A stretch of DNA of 64,000 nt, from positions 53,481,559 through 53,545,558 of the forward strand of contig OY754332.1 of the NCBI GenBank assembly GCA_963573305.1, given 5' to 3'. Positions 24,502 to 36,511 of this stretch are shown piece by piece. Position numbers and translations under genes: made by a program. Within the stretch, counting starts at the first letter, position 1. The number at the start of each line of letters is the position of its first letter. The DNA is from Pyrrhosoma nymphula (taxonomy: Eukaryota > Arthropoda > Insecta > Odonata > Coenagrionidae). Below the pieces are notes generated by a model that saw nothing but the letters and a program-made list of their open reading frames with translations, was not told where the DNA came from and made no database searches.

Positions 24502-25297
24502 GTGCCGCCGCAGGGGCGTGTGAGAATGTACGTTAGAACACCAGAAATGAAAACGGAGGAATTAGGGAAAAGGAATTTGATGAGGAAAAGGCCGAAAATA
24601 CGTTTGTTTAAGGACTATCTCAGGGTCTCGCTGTTTTTGCTGAAGGAAAGCTGTTTTATTTATCAAGTCCAGAAGAGCTACGGGGAAGTCTTTGTGAAAG
24701 TGTGTGAACAAAGTGCTAGGATTGACGGAGAGATTTTTGAGGGGGTAAATTTTTTACTAGGGCTTTGGGAACGAGAGGGGGACGAAGATTCATCGCCATC
24801 TCTTGAAGCACGATATGCTGCTACAATGAAATGCAAAACCTGTCCTCTAAAGTATCAAATGCATCAATCTCCAGCCTCACCGTTCCATATAATGTGCTTT
24901 TGTTGGGAATTCGAACCTGCTAATGCCAAATGTCCAGAAGAGCTACGGGGAAGTCTTTGTGAAAGTGTGTGAACAAAGTGCTAGGATTGACGGAGAGATT
25001 TTTGAGGGGGTAAATTTTTTACTAGGGCTTTGGGAACGAGAGGGGGACGAAGATTCATCTCCATCTCTTGAAGCACGATATGCTGCTACAATGAAATGCA
25101 AAACCTGTCCTCTAAAGTATCAAATGCATCAATCTCCAGCCTCACCGTTCCATATAATGTGCTTTTGTTGGGAATTCGAACCTGCTAATGCCAAATTATA
25201 CGTGCAAAGTAAATATGTCCAAGAATTTACCCTTCCTAAAACCCGACTGGTAATGTCTCTGTGCACTCGACTCCAATTGGAAGTCTTCACAGTGTGA
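24502..25297 (+). other. open frames over the 265-bp duplication, unknown
   Basis: A frame of 156 codons (24502-24972) and an overlapping one of 124 codons (24923-25297) both read the duplicated block. In copy 1 the peptide contains CEQSARIDGEIFEGVNFLLG and a cysteine cluster, MKCKTCP and FHIMCFCWEFE. Because 265 is not a multiple of three, the first frame shifts on entering copy 2 and stops after 14 codons. The peptide resembles nothing I know, and the first start may not be ATG in context. It may be non-coding. Confidence 0.25.
24667..25196. repeat. recent 265-bp tandem duplication
   Basis: Copy 1 (24667-24931) and copy 2 (24932-25196) are adjacent and read as identical, apart from one substitution (ATTCATCGCC versus ATTCATCTCC). 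The near-identity means the duplication is recent, or is an allele or assembly artefact. The junction is a direct head-to-tail join with no extra bases. Confidence 0.95.
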
Positions 25298-27489
25298 CAA
25301 CATAAATTATCCTAGCACATTCCGGAGCACAGGATAAAAATGTAGTTCTGTAATATTTTTTGTGCATAAATAAAAACCTGGAATGTGATATTGAGGTTCT
25401 GGTTAGCCTACCGTTTGACTTCGAGAAGTGAAAGTTAAAAATAAAGAGAATTTCAACGGGTAAAAGAGGCTTTCTGGGAAAGAAAATAAACTTTTATTGG
25501 CAACATAACAATGACTCTATGGAAGGAACTCACAAGAGTATGAGTCAAGTGTGCTGCTCTAAGGGTTAGTAATATGGGCAACTTTGAAAATGTCCCGAAA
25601 AGTGTAGTTTTAATATGGCCGAGGACGATGGCGCTGAAAATAAAGAAGAGAGTAGAATGTGTACGGATACATTAAGTAAAAAGGAGAATAGACTGTGTTG
25701 CAAGGCATCAGAATTGCATTGGATTTCATACTTCTTTTTCCATTTCTATTTGCCCTCAGCATCGGTAACACACTATCAAATATCATTTCCCAGGGATAAA
25801 TGATGAACTCACGGTTTAGGGTGGAGAATCCTGCATTATGCTGCCCATATAAATTCTTCCCCAGCATAAGTCTTGTTCTGTGTCGTTCCCACTTAAAATT
25901 CGAATAATTCGTTTATTCTCTTTGTATTTCTTCCATTCTCCATTATATTCGTCCACTTTGCACAGTAGTTTTTTTCCACATTTCACTGGAGAAAAAATGC
26001 ATGCGTATGATTTTACGCATACATTCCTACTTACGTCCTCTTTCTTACTTTTTCAGAACGTGTAGCGCAATTACCTGCCATCCACAAACAAAACTGGTAT
26101 CCTCCGACACATTAATTTACCGCGATATTTTATCTTCCTTTGATGAATGGTAGTACATAATTTCGCCACATTTGACGTAACTTACAACCATCTAACTCCA
26201 AGTGCCATTGCTTTTACGCTGCTTGCCTTCATTTTGCAGCGTTTCTTATTACTGATTCTATTCATATTCACAGTTTTGTTCTCTTGTCAGCTCTCTTTGT
26301 GCCTTGCTCTATTTTGGCTGTGGTCACGAATAGTGCGTGAAAAGAAGGAATTTTTGTGCCTAGTGGTCCCTAATTCAGGAAGGACTCAAACTCTACAATA
26401 TAATGGATACCACGTCACATCTTCAACAAATCTCAACTTTTAAATGGCTCGACTTGAATTTTTGCGAGGTTGTAACGTCAAAATGTTGTGATTTTCGAGG
26501 CTCGAAAATTATGAAGCCTTCATGAATAAGGTACTAGTTGCACAGTGTATCTTATTTTGTCGATTTTACCAGTTCTATAAATTTAGAGTGGGGTTAAAAA
26601 AAATACCCTCATTTACCCTGAAACCCACGTGATCTAAATTTTTCAAGTCGTCTTAGCCAAGCGAGTTGCCTTTGAGTTTCTAGTTACTGAAAAATTTTAA
26701 GTATCATTTGCCTCGTGAGTCGCTTCCGCGTCTCAAGCGGTTCCCAAGTTAGTCCTTTCGCTAACTGTATTACACTCTGTTCGCTTACAGCAGTTGTAAA
26801 CGAAACACATGACTTTTCTTTGGATATTATTTCACGAATACCCAAGGTCGTGTCGCATACCTACGCATTCCTTTATGTGAAGGGTCCAAGGAATGCACAG
26901 CGAGGCCAGGAATATATCCCTTATGTCGAACATAAATAACACGATTGTACTTTCGGTCGTAATTTAATCTCCTTTGAGTAGACGTATTTCCATATGTAAC
27001 CATTTGTGGCACTTAAGAGAAAAAGCATTTGCACAAATAATGGAAACAACGGCAAATGTAATTTTGGTACGTAAAAATTATAGGCGATTAAAAATCATAA
27101 TTTGACTGAATCAGTAAAATAACTTAAAAATTAATTGAGCTCTAATGTCTAATATAAATAAAAATACCAAGGATTAAAAGCCTCGGGATACAATTTGAGA
27201 GTCGTGATAAACTATACGGATCTGTATTCTCTTTCGCATTTTTACCACAACTTTAAATGAGTTTTAATGGGTACAAATGTTCCTGCTACTTTTCCCACGT
27301 TTCCTGTATTTTAAATAAGTAAATTGCTTACATGTCCCTATCAACAGAATCCAATCACTCCTCATTAACGTATCACCAAGCACAATTCGACGCGATTAAG
27401 GAAAAATCATGGCATTCTACTTTTGACAAATATCGTGGCAGTCAGGCCAAGTGATAATGATTTCCAGATCTATATTTAGAAGGAGATAT
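25298..27489. other. no recognisable feature
   Basis: Several short open frames (25615-25803, 26147-26443, 26715-26939). The one at 26147 is hydrophobic (LLAFILQRFLLLILFIF), which AT-rich sequence can produce by chance. No domain was recognised. Confidence 0.35.
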
Positions 27490-27775
27490 TAATGGGCAGA
27501 ATTATCGTGGAAGACATTATTTGGAAATGGAGGAAGGGTGCAGATAAACCTGGCGTCGGCATCATCCCACTCTGAACAAAACGCGCCAAAGGGACCACAG
27601 TTTAACCCATGCGAAGGACGGAGTCCAACAATTTTATGTAAAGTTATCTCCACACAGCACAAAAGTAAGGATATGGATTTTAAAAGAAAAATCTTCGCCA
27701 CTACCGTACATTGAACACGGACCCTCGGGATTGAAATTCACTTCTCTATCCACCATGACCGGAAACGGAAAAATC
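27490..27775 (-). mobile_element. tRNA-derived SINE, copy C
   Basis: On the plus strand the core AAACCTGGCGTCGGCA (27547 on) is followed by ACGCGCCAAAGGGACCACAG. This aligns block by block with copy A at about 440-500. On the minus strand the GTGTTCAAT and GGTAGTGGCGAAGA words match the B-box region of copies A and B. Ends are approximate and no target duplication was found. Confidence 0.5.
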
Positions 27776-28184
27776 AAACATTAGCGGATAGCCCTATTCA
27801 GAATTCGACCAGAGGCTAAGGACGGGGGACGGGGTCTATCGCAAAAATCAGTTGCGACTGAGCACATGATTTCCACACAGTGCGTTACTGCGTATATCAA
27901 AGTCGACAGATAGCTAAAGAAATAAAAAGTTATCCTCACGGAAATTACTCGCGAAGAGGTGGGTGGAGGTGAACAACGGTGAGGAGGGTCGGCTTAAGGT
28001 GGCTGGAGCTGTATTCGTGGATAATTGAGTGCACATTTTAATAGTTTTTCAGGTCGAAAAAAAACTCTAGGACCAGTGAAGGATTAATACACTTGGGAGC
28101 CTGTAGGAATTATAATAACCACGTTAATAAACAAGTCGCAAGAGAGGAAAGGGGAAACAATTCTCAGGGACCCTCCGGAGCCCT
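27776..28184. other. no recognisable feature
   Basis: Spacer before the long inverted-repeat element. Nothing identified. Confidence 0.4.
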
Positions 28185-29062
28185 CAGAGCCTCGGGGCCA
28201 ATAGGCAACTTAGCCCAAGAATTCTAGATTTTGACCCATAAAAAAATAACGTAAAGCTAAAAATTTGCACAGATGTAGTATTTGATTTAGAGAACAACAT
28301 ATTAAACGTCCCAGAGCCTCACCCCTGGGCTTCACCTTTTTTTTGTATCATAAAGTGGCCAAGGGGTCAAATAACGCGCGCGAACTTGAGAGGTATTAAA
28401 TGAGTTTTATTGAATTCAAGTTAACTAATTGTGTGTTATCATACCTGCTTGTGCCTTTAAATTGCGTTGAGAATGAATGAATAAACGAAAATGGTTAAAA
28501 TGTAACGTCTGATCGCCACCGATGTGCAATTATTTTCTCTCTAGCACCATCAATATGTGATTTAGTCATGGTGCAATGTAGGGTATAGTTTCACCTTTCC
28601 GAGAGTATTTTTATTTCTCTTATAAGTTGTCTCCAATTGAAGATAATCGTTCGGGTAGCGAGCGGCGTCGCGCGTTCACCACAGCGTGGGACGGGCCTCA
28701 ACCCACGCTGACATTTAAGTCTACCTTGCTCTACCTGCTTTCATTGCCCATTGTTGCCGGCTGATTAAAATCGATAAAGTAGAATTTAAGAATCAACTGC
28801 CACATCTTCCGAGGATTGAGTAAAAAGAGTGGTTTTCTGTGCCGTATATGTGAAGTGTTGGTGTGTAAGAGTGACACTGCTCGGTGATTTTTTCTATTCA
28901 CGTAATCATAGATTTTCTTTTCTGGACTTTTTCTCGTACTTTAATGCCCCCAGAAATGAAGCTTGGTATTTAGTACTCTGAGGTTATGGCTGAATCTAAG
29001 ATCTTTAATTCTTAGGTTGAGGTTAGCATTGCATGAAAATACAAGTTGTTTAGGGCGAAGGG

Positions 29063-29239
29063 ATGGCCTTTCTTGAGAAATGCTTGTTGTGCCGCGATAA
29101 ATCGGTGCCTGGTCCTTCGGTGGTGGTGAAGAAAGGGAGGCAAACACTCATCGAAGTTAGCCTTAAGCTTGATGACGGCCTCACCGATGAATTTGAAGTG
29201 GAGCAACTCAATCTCCATGTTGGTTGCATGTTTCTCTAA
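29063..29239 (+). pseudogene. N-terminal C-x2-C segment of the long-TIR element protein
   Basis: A 58-codon frame starting ATG at 29063 reads MAFLEKCLLCRDKSVPGPSV and ends ... VEQLNLHVGCMFL before TAA. The CLLC pair and the later C look like half of a zinc-binding module. In the family it reminds me of, a similar module opens a long protein, but that is from memory and unverified. The opposite-strand frames here are probably shadows. Confidence 0.45.
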
Positions 29240-29592
29240 TGAGTGTTCTCTCTGTGGACGTGAGCAAATTTTTTCTGGATATTTTACCGTAATAATTTAT
29301 TCATAGGAAAAAGTACACTCTCATCCGACGAACATAGCCAAAATAATCAGCATGAAAGCATGCAGTGACAACACTTCTGAGCCATCATCTCAACTCCGTC
29401 TACGGTCATCCGAAATTGTTTTCGACATTAAAAGGTACTGTTTTTTGTGGGGATGAGGCAAACATGACCAAAGAAAAGAGATGAAATGCACCGGAGAATA
29501 ATACACGAGGTGAGTAATTAGCCATTTAAAGATAAGTTCATTTATCAAGCCTTCATTAGGAATGAAAATTGCTGTAGAAGCCAAATATCATC

Positions 29593-31090
29593 ATGGATGT
29601 CACACTAAGTTATTTTCAAGTGGTTCTCCGGAGTCTTTACTCGAGGACGACCAGAGAACAGATCAAAAGCTGCGGCATTCCAGACTCTGTGCCAGCATTT
29701 GATAAGTCTAATGAGTGCCAATTTTCACTGTCCGAGTTGATTTCTATTATGAACAGCAATTCTGGAGCATCCGAGGGGAATATTTACTCAGGTAAACATG
29801 TGAAAGAAAAGCTGAAGGCCCATTACGGCAGAAGAGTTACTGTCACCCAATTGCTTGGAAAAACAGCAATAGTCAACTTCACTGATTCCGCTCACAGCAT
29901 TCTTCATGATAATTGGTACACTGACCCAAAAAACTCAGAAGATGAAGAGAAGATCCGCGTAATTGAAACAGCTGCTGCCATCATAAGGAATTACATTCAG
30001 AAGACGATATTCAATGCTGGAGAGTATTAACCCTCTTCCGCCGGAGCAGAGATTTCAGATGGAAACACCCAGAAAAGTCTTGAAAACTTTGTATCCATTA
30101 TTGTTGCATCAAAAAAATCTGAATCTTTAGAGCATTGAGAGAAAGCGTCATGCTATCAGTCAAGACATTATTTCTACTTGCAGATCTTGGTTTTATATTC
30201 CACCTTTGCTCATTGGTATTGCTGTGTACATTTAGCGTCATTTTGCATCCCGCCAGCTGGTGGATCTCCTAAGCAACTTTGGATTCTCGGTCAGTTATAA
30301 GAAAGTAAAGAGGTTTGAATATTCTGTACTGAATACCGAAGAAAAGTCTCTGCCCCAAGGAAGTTACGTACAATACGTCTTTGGTAATGCTGATTTTAAC
30401 ATAAATACATTAACAGACCATGGAACGTTTCACAGCATTGGTGGTATCAGATGTTTAACGCCCCTGTCTTCGGCAATATCGTCTCCTAAACCCATACCAC
30501 AGGTATTGTCTCCCCCGTAAATTTGTGAAATCGCAAGCTTTTGGGGTATTCCTGTAGCCTGGTACAGGAAGCCAGTACAGCCCGGGCTAAAGCAAGTACC
30601 TGCCATGAACTGGGCATCCCTGATCTGGATATCACTGCCAATTTAGCTGGGGATTCCACTGGCAATCATGGATGTGAGATATTTGGGCTGGGGTTGCATC
30701 TCCTCCGTGAGAAGTACCTCTGAGCAGAGTGATATTATTTTTGATTCTAGTAAAATGGAGGCTATCCCATTCATCAATCTTGATCCCAGCAACGCAATTG
30801 CTATATACAGAGCATTAAGAATTGCGTCTGAAGAATGATGGAAGCATGGTAAAAAAATGTGTTTAGTTGCTTTCGATCAACCTCTCTACATCGTGAGAGC
30901 TGTATGAGAGCTTTGTACGATGGAAAAAAGTTCCTCGCACAAGGATCTCGATGAAATGAGAGCACATTTCTACAGCCGCGCAGTGGCGATACAGCCTTTG
31001 TCGTCATTACTCGATCTGGCGACCCTTCCACCAGCATCGGCTGCGTGAAAACAGCATTCATTGCGCACATAACTTCAGGTATATTAACTC
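29593..31090 (+). pseudogene. unclassified transposon protein, broken, with NADFN and FDQPLY motifs
   Basis: The first intact part is 29593-30030 (145 codons, including REQIKSCGIPDSVPAFDKSN and KEKLKAHYGRRVTVTQL). After a stop, the frame continues through LLIGIAVYI and ASRQLVDLLSNFGFSVSYK to VQYVFGNADFNINTLTDHGT, with the NADFN aspartate near 30390. It resumes at 30755 with MEAIPFINLDPSNAIAIYRA and VAFDQPLYIV near 30870. At least four stops or frameshifts occur. I have seen similar long uncharacterised proteins repeated in insect and cnidarian genomes but cannot name the family. The two conserved acidic motifs inside a long-TIR element suggest a DDE-type transposase, which is inference. Confidence 0.55.
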
Positions 31091-32311
31091 TGGCACACCA
31101 CTGGTACAGAAGTTGGCTAGTGAACAGGGCTAGTGTAGTAGATTGATATTTTTACAGGTTCAAGCTTGGCTCGGTCGTCAGTTAGAGATGACGCATTAGG
31201 GTTAGAAATCATAAAATGGTGCACTTCAGCCTATACCAACTGAGCTCCCTCCTGCCCCGGACTCAGTTCTAAATCTAGTGGCATGCAATTGCATGCAATG
31301 CGGGGCCCGATGCGAATGCCGCCGATCTGGTTTATCCTGCTCTCACATGTGCAGGTGTATCATGCACTAATTCCAGTTTGCATGATGAAGAAATCGAAGA
31401 CGAGGGTGACACATGATGAAATATTACAATGTATCTGGCAATAAATTATTTATTAATAAAAAAATTACAAATATCAAAAAATTAATCTCCTAATTTTATC
31501 ATCGGCTTCCTTCCATTTGTTAATCCATCAGAAGTTGACACAATAAAAAACGAGAAAGCGAAAAAATTGTATTTTTACAAAACGTTGGAAGGTTTTGAAA
31601 CGTGAACTGAGCATAATTATTGTTGATTTCCGTCAACAAAGGACCATTTGTCCACTATAAAAATCTAAGCATGGGTGAGGCCATAGACCGAAAGCTATGG
31701 GTAAGCTATGGGCCAGCTCCGCGCAGTGCGGAACGCGCGACGCCGCTCGCTACCCGAACGATTATCTTCTATTGGAGACAACATAGGAGAGAAATAAAAA
31801 ACACTCTCGAAAAGGTGAAACTATAAGCTACATTGTACTTTGGCAAAATCACATCTTGATGGTGCAAGAGAGAAAATAACCCCACATCAGTGGCGATCAG
31901 ACGTCACATTTTAACCATTTTCGTTCATTAATTCATTCTCAACGCAATTTTAAGGCACAAGCAGGTATGATAACACACAATTAGGTAACGTGTATTCAAT
32001 AAAACTCATTTAATACCAAACTGAGCATGATCAGCGTTCTAATAACCGCGCAGCGCCCTCTCAAGTTCGCGCGCGTTATTTGACCCCTTGACCACTTTAT
32101 GATACAAAAAAAGGTGAAGCCCAGGGGTGAGGCTCTGGGACTTATGATAACCTAAGTAAAGGGGCCTAAGTAAAATATGTTGTTCTATAAATGAAACACT
32201 ACATCTGTATAAATTTTCAGCTTTACATTATTTTTTTATAGGTTGAAGCGAATATTTAGCTAAGGTGCCTGGGCTAACTGCCTACTTAGCCTTATTGGTA
32301 ATCCGGCACTG

Positions 32312-34543
32312 TCTAGGACTACATTCCATTTAGGTGCATATGTTTATTTGGGTTAAATCACCACTCATACAGTAAAGTAAATGACACAAGAATAATACTT
32401 TCCATTTTTTGCCTCAATTTAATCATCTTATGAAAACAGTTTTCGGCGCGGTATTCGAAATTTACGCGAAAATTATATTAAAATTTTTTTAAAAACTTAT
32501 TGTTAGACTCGGCGTGATACCTTGCTATTTGCTATCAACTTTTATGATAACATAAAATATATTATTTCGCGTTAAGAAAAAAATCTGCACATATGTAATC
32601 GAATTACTACGAAATATGCTTCATGTGCTATAAAGTTACGTGTTAAAATATAGAATTAAATTGCCAAAAACCAAATCGGTAATATACAATTTTTTCATTT
32701 TTATCAATAGATATTACCTACTGATAAGACCACGCATGCAAAATTTCACGTAAATCTGTACCTAAACAAAAAATGCTTCAACCACCTTAACACTCAAAGG
32801 CCAGGCTTTATAGCTATCTGGTTAAATTTCTTCTCTCTTGACAAATGATAACCGAAGTCAAAACGTTCTCTTATCGTTAATACGCTCACGTCAGCAAACC
32901 GACAGTATCATTTAATATATAAAACCCGAACTCTGTTAACATCAAGCAAAGGAAAAGGCTACATTATCTTGCAGTTAAAGTAAACCAGTCATAATACACC
33001 CAGGCCTAATCTTACTAACCCAGTCTCCAAAAAGTAACAGTTTACCTTCACTTTATTCAAAATTGGCGTAAATGAATAGCAAAAAGCTTACTGGAATCCA
33101 CACTATTATGTAAGCATTTTTGAAGCAACTTGTAAAAGTCATGATCACATGTCCTCATTATTGAGTGAGAAACATCTACGTAAATATCCACTGAGAATCA
33201 TGCATATGGTGGACTGCATACCTTACATGAAAGCACGTTAGTTTTGAATATAAATGAATACCCACACCAAATAATATTATATCTCAAACATACACATTTT
33301 CGTCATCTTCAGTAGATTAATAACAGGTTCAAGTAAACTCTCATTCGATTACCAAAGTTGCAAAAAATGTTCTCAAACATACAGCAAATATGCATACATT
33401 TATCCATAAATTAGCTTAGGTTCCTTTTTTTCCTTTCTACTTGCCTTACTCAAAATAAATTTAGAATTCTACTACGGCAGCACCTCTATACCTACGATTA
33501 GTTATGTTGGAATGCCTGGCAGGTTTGACATAATATATGACCAATCTAATACCAAGCGGTAAATTACCATCATAATTTGCAGACATATCATCCAACTGTA
33601 GTTACTGTACTGTACCTACTGTTTAGAAGTTGTTGCATTTGAACTAATGTTTCATATACATGACTGCAGAAGAAGGCTCTACATGAAAATTTGTATAGGG
33701 GTGCCAATGAGCTTATTGTTAGATCCGTCCCTGAAGGAAGGACACCATAGGTGCACCTATTCTAATGACTAGGGTGGATGAGTTAAAGAGTATTTGGAAA
33801 AATAATTAGGGAAGCAATTTATATGTACCAATAGTATATATGTATTATCTAATTTACAGGCATGCAGCAATAAAGTTCTTCAATGCTCTTTCGTTGATGA
33901 TGGATGCCATCATTGCCCTGATTACAATGCACGAGTTGTGTCAAGATGTCGGAAATGAGAACAAGGACCTAATTACAGAACCTGAAAAACCTTCATCCCA
34001 AAAGATAATTCAACGTGTAGTATGATATCAGAACATTTTTGACAACATAAATACTTATTATAGCAGAAAAAATATTGAAAAACAGATTTTATAGAAAAAT
34101 ACATATTGTGTGGTGTTATGGTATCCAAAATTAATAAATATCATTTGAAAAATAAAATTTGCTACCTGGTAAAGAGGGAAAATTTAGGAAAACTTTTTAC
34201 AAAAATTTCGGTCCATTTCATTAATTCAACAGTAGGTACCTATATATTTTTCTACATCCCTTACATCTATATGTATATGCTTCATCCAATAATTTACAAT
34301 TCTTTGCACCTTTTACCAGTTTTTCTTGCTCAACACTATATTTTCACCAATTCCGATAACAGCCTGGAGATTTATCACCTTCAATTGCTCTTACTGCTGT
34401 AGATACGTTTTTCTCACACTCTATTGCTTCACTGCAGTCTATTATTAAGCTAAAGTTAAACCCAAAAATTTTTGTTCCCAGATTTTCAACTTGTTGAGTG
34501 TATTTAAACACTGGCTGAACATTCATGCAACATTGCACCGCAT
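32312..34543. other. no recognisable feature
   Basis: AT-rich. A short frame after TTTACAG at about 33860 (HAAIKFFNALSLMMDAII) has a passable acceptor but no known motif and no partner exon. Confidence 0.35.
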
Positions 34544-34752
34544 CCAGTGAATTTCTCTCAAGCTTCCGACCGGGTCAGGTTCTCCATCTTCATCTCTGCT
34601 GACATTTCGATGGAAGACTTTTCCATCGTCCTTAGGGCTGTTGATGAGATACACTCATCAACAGCCCTGAGGATGATGGAAAAGCCTTCCATCGAAACGT
34701 CAGCGGAGATGGAGAACCTGACCCAGTTGTAAGTCCAAGAAAATTTCACTGG
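34544..34752. mobile_element. 209-bp fold-back element (near-perfect palindrome)
   Basis: Starts CCAGTGAA and ends TTCACTGG, with arms of about 100 bp that pair along their length. The centre is TGTTGATGAG-ATACA-CTCATCAACA at about 34640-34666. Inner pairing is nearly perfect (CTTTTCCATCGTCCT with its complement, allowing a few mismatches) and the outer 35 bp are more diverged. The mirrored open frames on both strands are a consequence of the palindrome. The transcript would be a very long hairpin. Confidence 0.85.
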
Positions 34753-35833
34753 AATAATTCGCTGGGAAAGCATCTAATCCTGCATTATACTGCATATTTG
34801 CATGCATATTTTGTACATTTTTAGAGGATATTCTTTCTTGCTCATTTCAATATTCTAACATAAGGCAAATTGATAAGGCATAAGGCAAGTAAGGCTTAAA
34901 AAAATGAAAAATTATTTAAAATGCCAATGATATACCTGAATCGAACAAGTAAACACATGCTGTCAAATAAATATTGCTGAAGATACTCACAAAGATGTTC
35001 AACTATGATCAATAGGAATCGCAGTTAAGTACAAGTAATTGCATAAAACATTTAAGAACAATGAAAAAGAGATCATAATTTCTAAACCTAAATTTTCAAT
35101 GCAAAAGTAAAATATTTACACTGCAACACAATTTACTCCTGCAATACAATTTGGCTAGGGATCAATTCACCCCGAAAACAGCAAAGTGAAACAATCACCA
35201 CACTGGCATAGAAGCTCCCACAAGGGTATAAGGCAGGGGGTGACAATTCTAGCCATAAAAAGGAAGGCCATAGGAAAAGTAATTGCGTGAGGTATGGAAT
35301 GAAGGTGTGCGCACTAAATCATACTAAAACATGCCTCATGCAATACACCATGAAAATTTGAAACACTGAAAGGATTAGATCTTCGTTGCACTAGGGCATA
35401 CTTATATATTTTACCATTTCTCAACTTTTGAAATAGAAATATATCTCATTGCTTCAGGAGCCTGTACAAGGAAATTTTACATTGTCATCTAAACATTAGA
35501 CTGAGCCAAAGTCCCATACCAGCAAAGCTTGATGTGGCCTGCTGCTAGCAAATTAATTGCTGGGTGATGGGATCACACCCCTAAGGCAGAATGCAATGGC
35601 AATGCTAAAAATATTAAAAATGGACTAACACAACATAGGATCCTAGAAAAGAATAAAGGGCAGTAGTCAAAATTTAAAGTCTTAAAATATAATCAATGCA
35701 CAGAGCAACTTGTAATAGTTAAATCAAACTGCAGGGCAACTTAAAATAGTTAATACTGACAAGAGTTTCAAAGTAACATAGCAGTGAACAGACCAAGAAA
35801 TAGAGGACTCACTCTCGGAATCATTCACTAATT
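34753..35833. other. no recognisable feature
   Basis: AT-rich; no open frame over 60 codons and no repeats noticed. Confidence 0.45.
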
Positions 35834-36235
35834 ACTCAAGATCAAGATTAGATAGATAGATTGCTAGTCGGGGGGGCCTTCGTCAGGAGCCCGGGCACAT
35901 AGATCTTCTTGGTCCATTGTGCCAACCCCATACCTGTCTGCTGCTTGCAGACAGGGGACAAGAGCACCACGGTAGAGGTATGGAGTGTTGGCCTCCCCCT
36001 GCCTCCCAGTTCCAGGTATAGAGGGTGTCCTCCCTCTAACCTTCCCGGTCTGGGTATATCTCCCTCCGGCCTCCCGGTATAGGTCTGGAGTGTCACCTCT
36101 CCATCCATGCCTTGTCGAGGTATGGAGGAGGGTCACCCATCCAACCACCGTCCGGGCCCAACGTTCCTTAACTTCGGTGTTCTGATGGGAACCGGTGTTT
36201 CAACGTGGCTAGGCCCTTGCCCTACTTAAGATCAA
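35834..36235 (-). mobile_element. 5S rRNA-derived SINE with 12-nt target duplication
   Basis: On the minus strand the 5' end (36223 downwards) matches 5S rRNA in order: CCACGTTGAAACACCGGTTC, then CACCGAAGTTAAGGAACGTT (A-box region), GGGCCCGG, and GGTTGGATGGGTGACC (C-box). These are the internal Pol III promoter elements of 5S genes. The body has several diverged CCTCC-GGTATAGG-type units. The 3' end is a GACGAAGGCCCCCC block followed by a (TCTA)n tail. The flanks ACTCAAGATCAA (35834-35845) and ACTTAAGATCAA (36224-36235) match at 11 of 12, giving body 35846-36223. SINEs of this class (SINE3) are mobilised by LINEs. Confidence 0.85.
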
Positions 36236-36325
36236 ACTCTGAAGACTAAGAGTAACTTTAAATGTACATTGAGATATGGGATCTGCCTGCAGTTCATAAA
36301 TAAAAATGCATGCTGAGGTTGGTAT

Positions 36326-36511
36326 TTAATCCTTCAACGATGAGTGACATAGTCACTACATTGGGCACGAACTTCACATGCCGTCGAGCGACATAGTGAC
36401 TACGTCGCAGTGATTCCATTTAAATCAGTAGAAAACCAGCGATGCCATTTAAATCATCTCTGACCTACGAGATGGGATTCATTCAAATCTTCATTGTGCT
36501 TGAAGGGTTAA
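36326..36511. mobile_element. piggyBac-like MITE, TTAA flanks
   Basis: TTAA lies at 36326-36329 and again at 36508-36511. Just inside, TCCTTCAA and (inverted) CCCTTCAAGC form the ends. Inside, the GACATAGTCACTAC and GACATAGTGACTACG words are near-direct repeats. TTAA duplication and CCC-type ends are piggyBac traits. At 178 bp it has no coding capacity. The ends are short, so chance is not fully excluded. Confidence 0.55.

Larger units (their letters stand above)
28185..32311 (+). mobile_element. DNA transposon with ~500-590-bp terminal inverted repeats
   Basis: The left arm (about 28185-28683) and right arm (about 31722-32311) are inverted copies over their whole length. Shared blocks include CCTCACCCCTGGGCTTCACC, TATCATAAAGTGG, CGCGCGAACTTGAGAG, TTGCGTTGAGAATGAAT and GGGTAGCGAGCGGCGTCGCG. 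The right terminus reads CAGTGCCGGATTACC on the minus strand and the left CAGAGCCTCGGGGCC. A small extra block near 32140-32170 and other indels make the right arm longer. No clear target duplication was found. The interior (28684-31721) carries decayed pieces of one protein. Confidence 0.8.

Noticed and set aside
31150..31260. tRNA-like stretch with AGCTCAGTTGGTATAGG on the minus strand
   Set aside because: It has an A-box-like word but no B box at the right distance and no cloverleaf I could draw.
33855..34022. Possible exon after a TTTACAG acceptor
   Set aside because: No recognisable peptide, no partner exon, and it ends at a stop rather than a clear donor.
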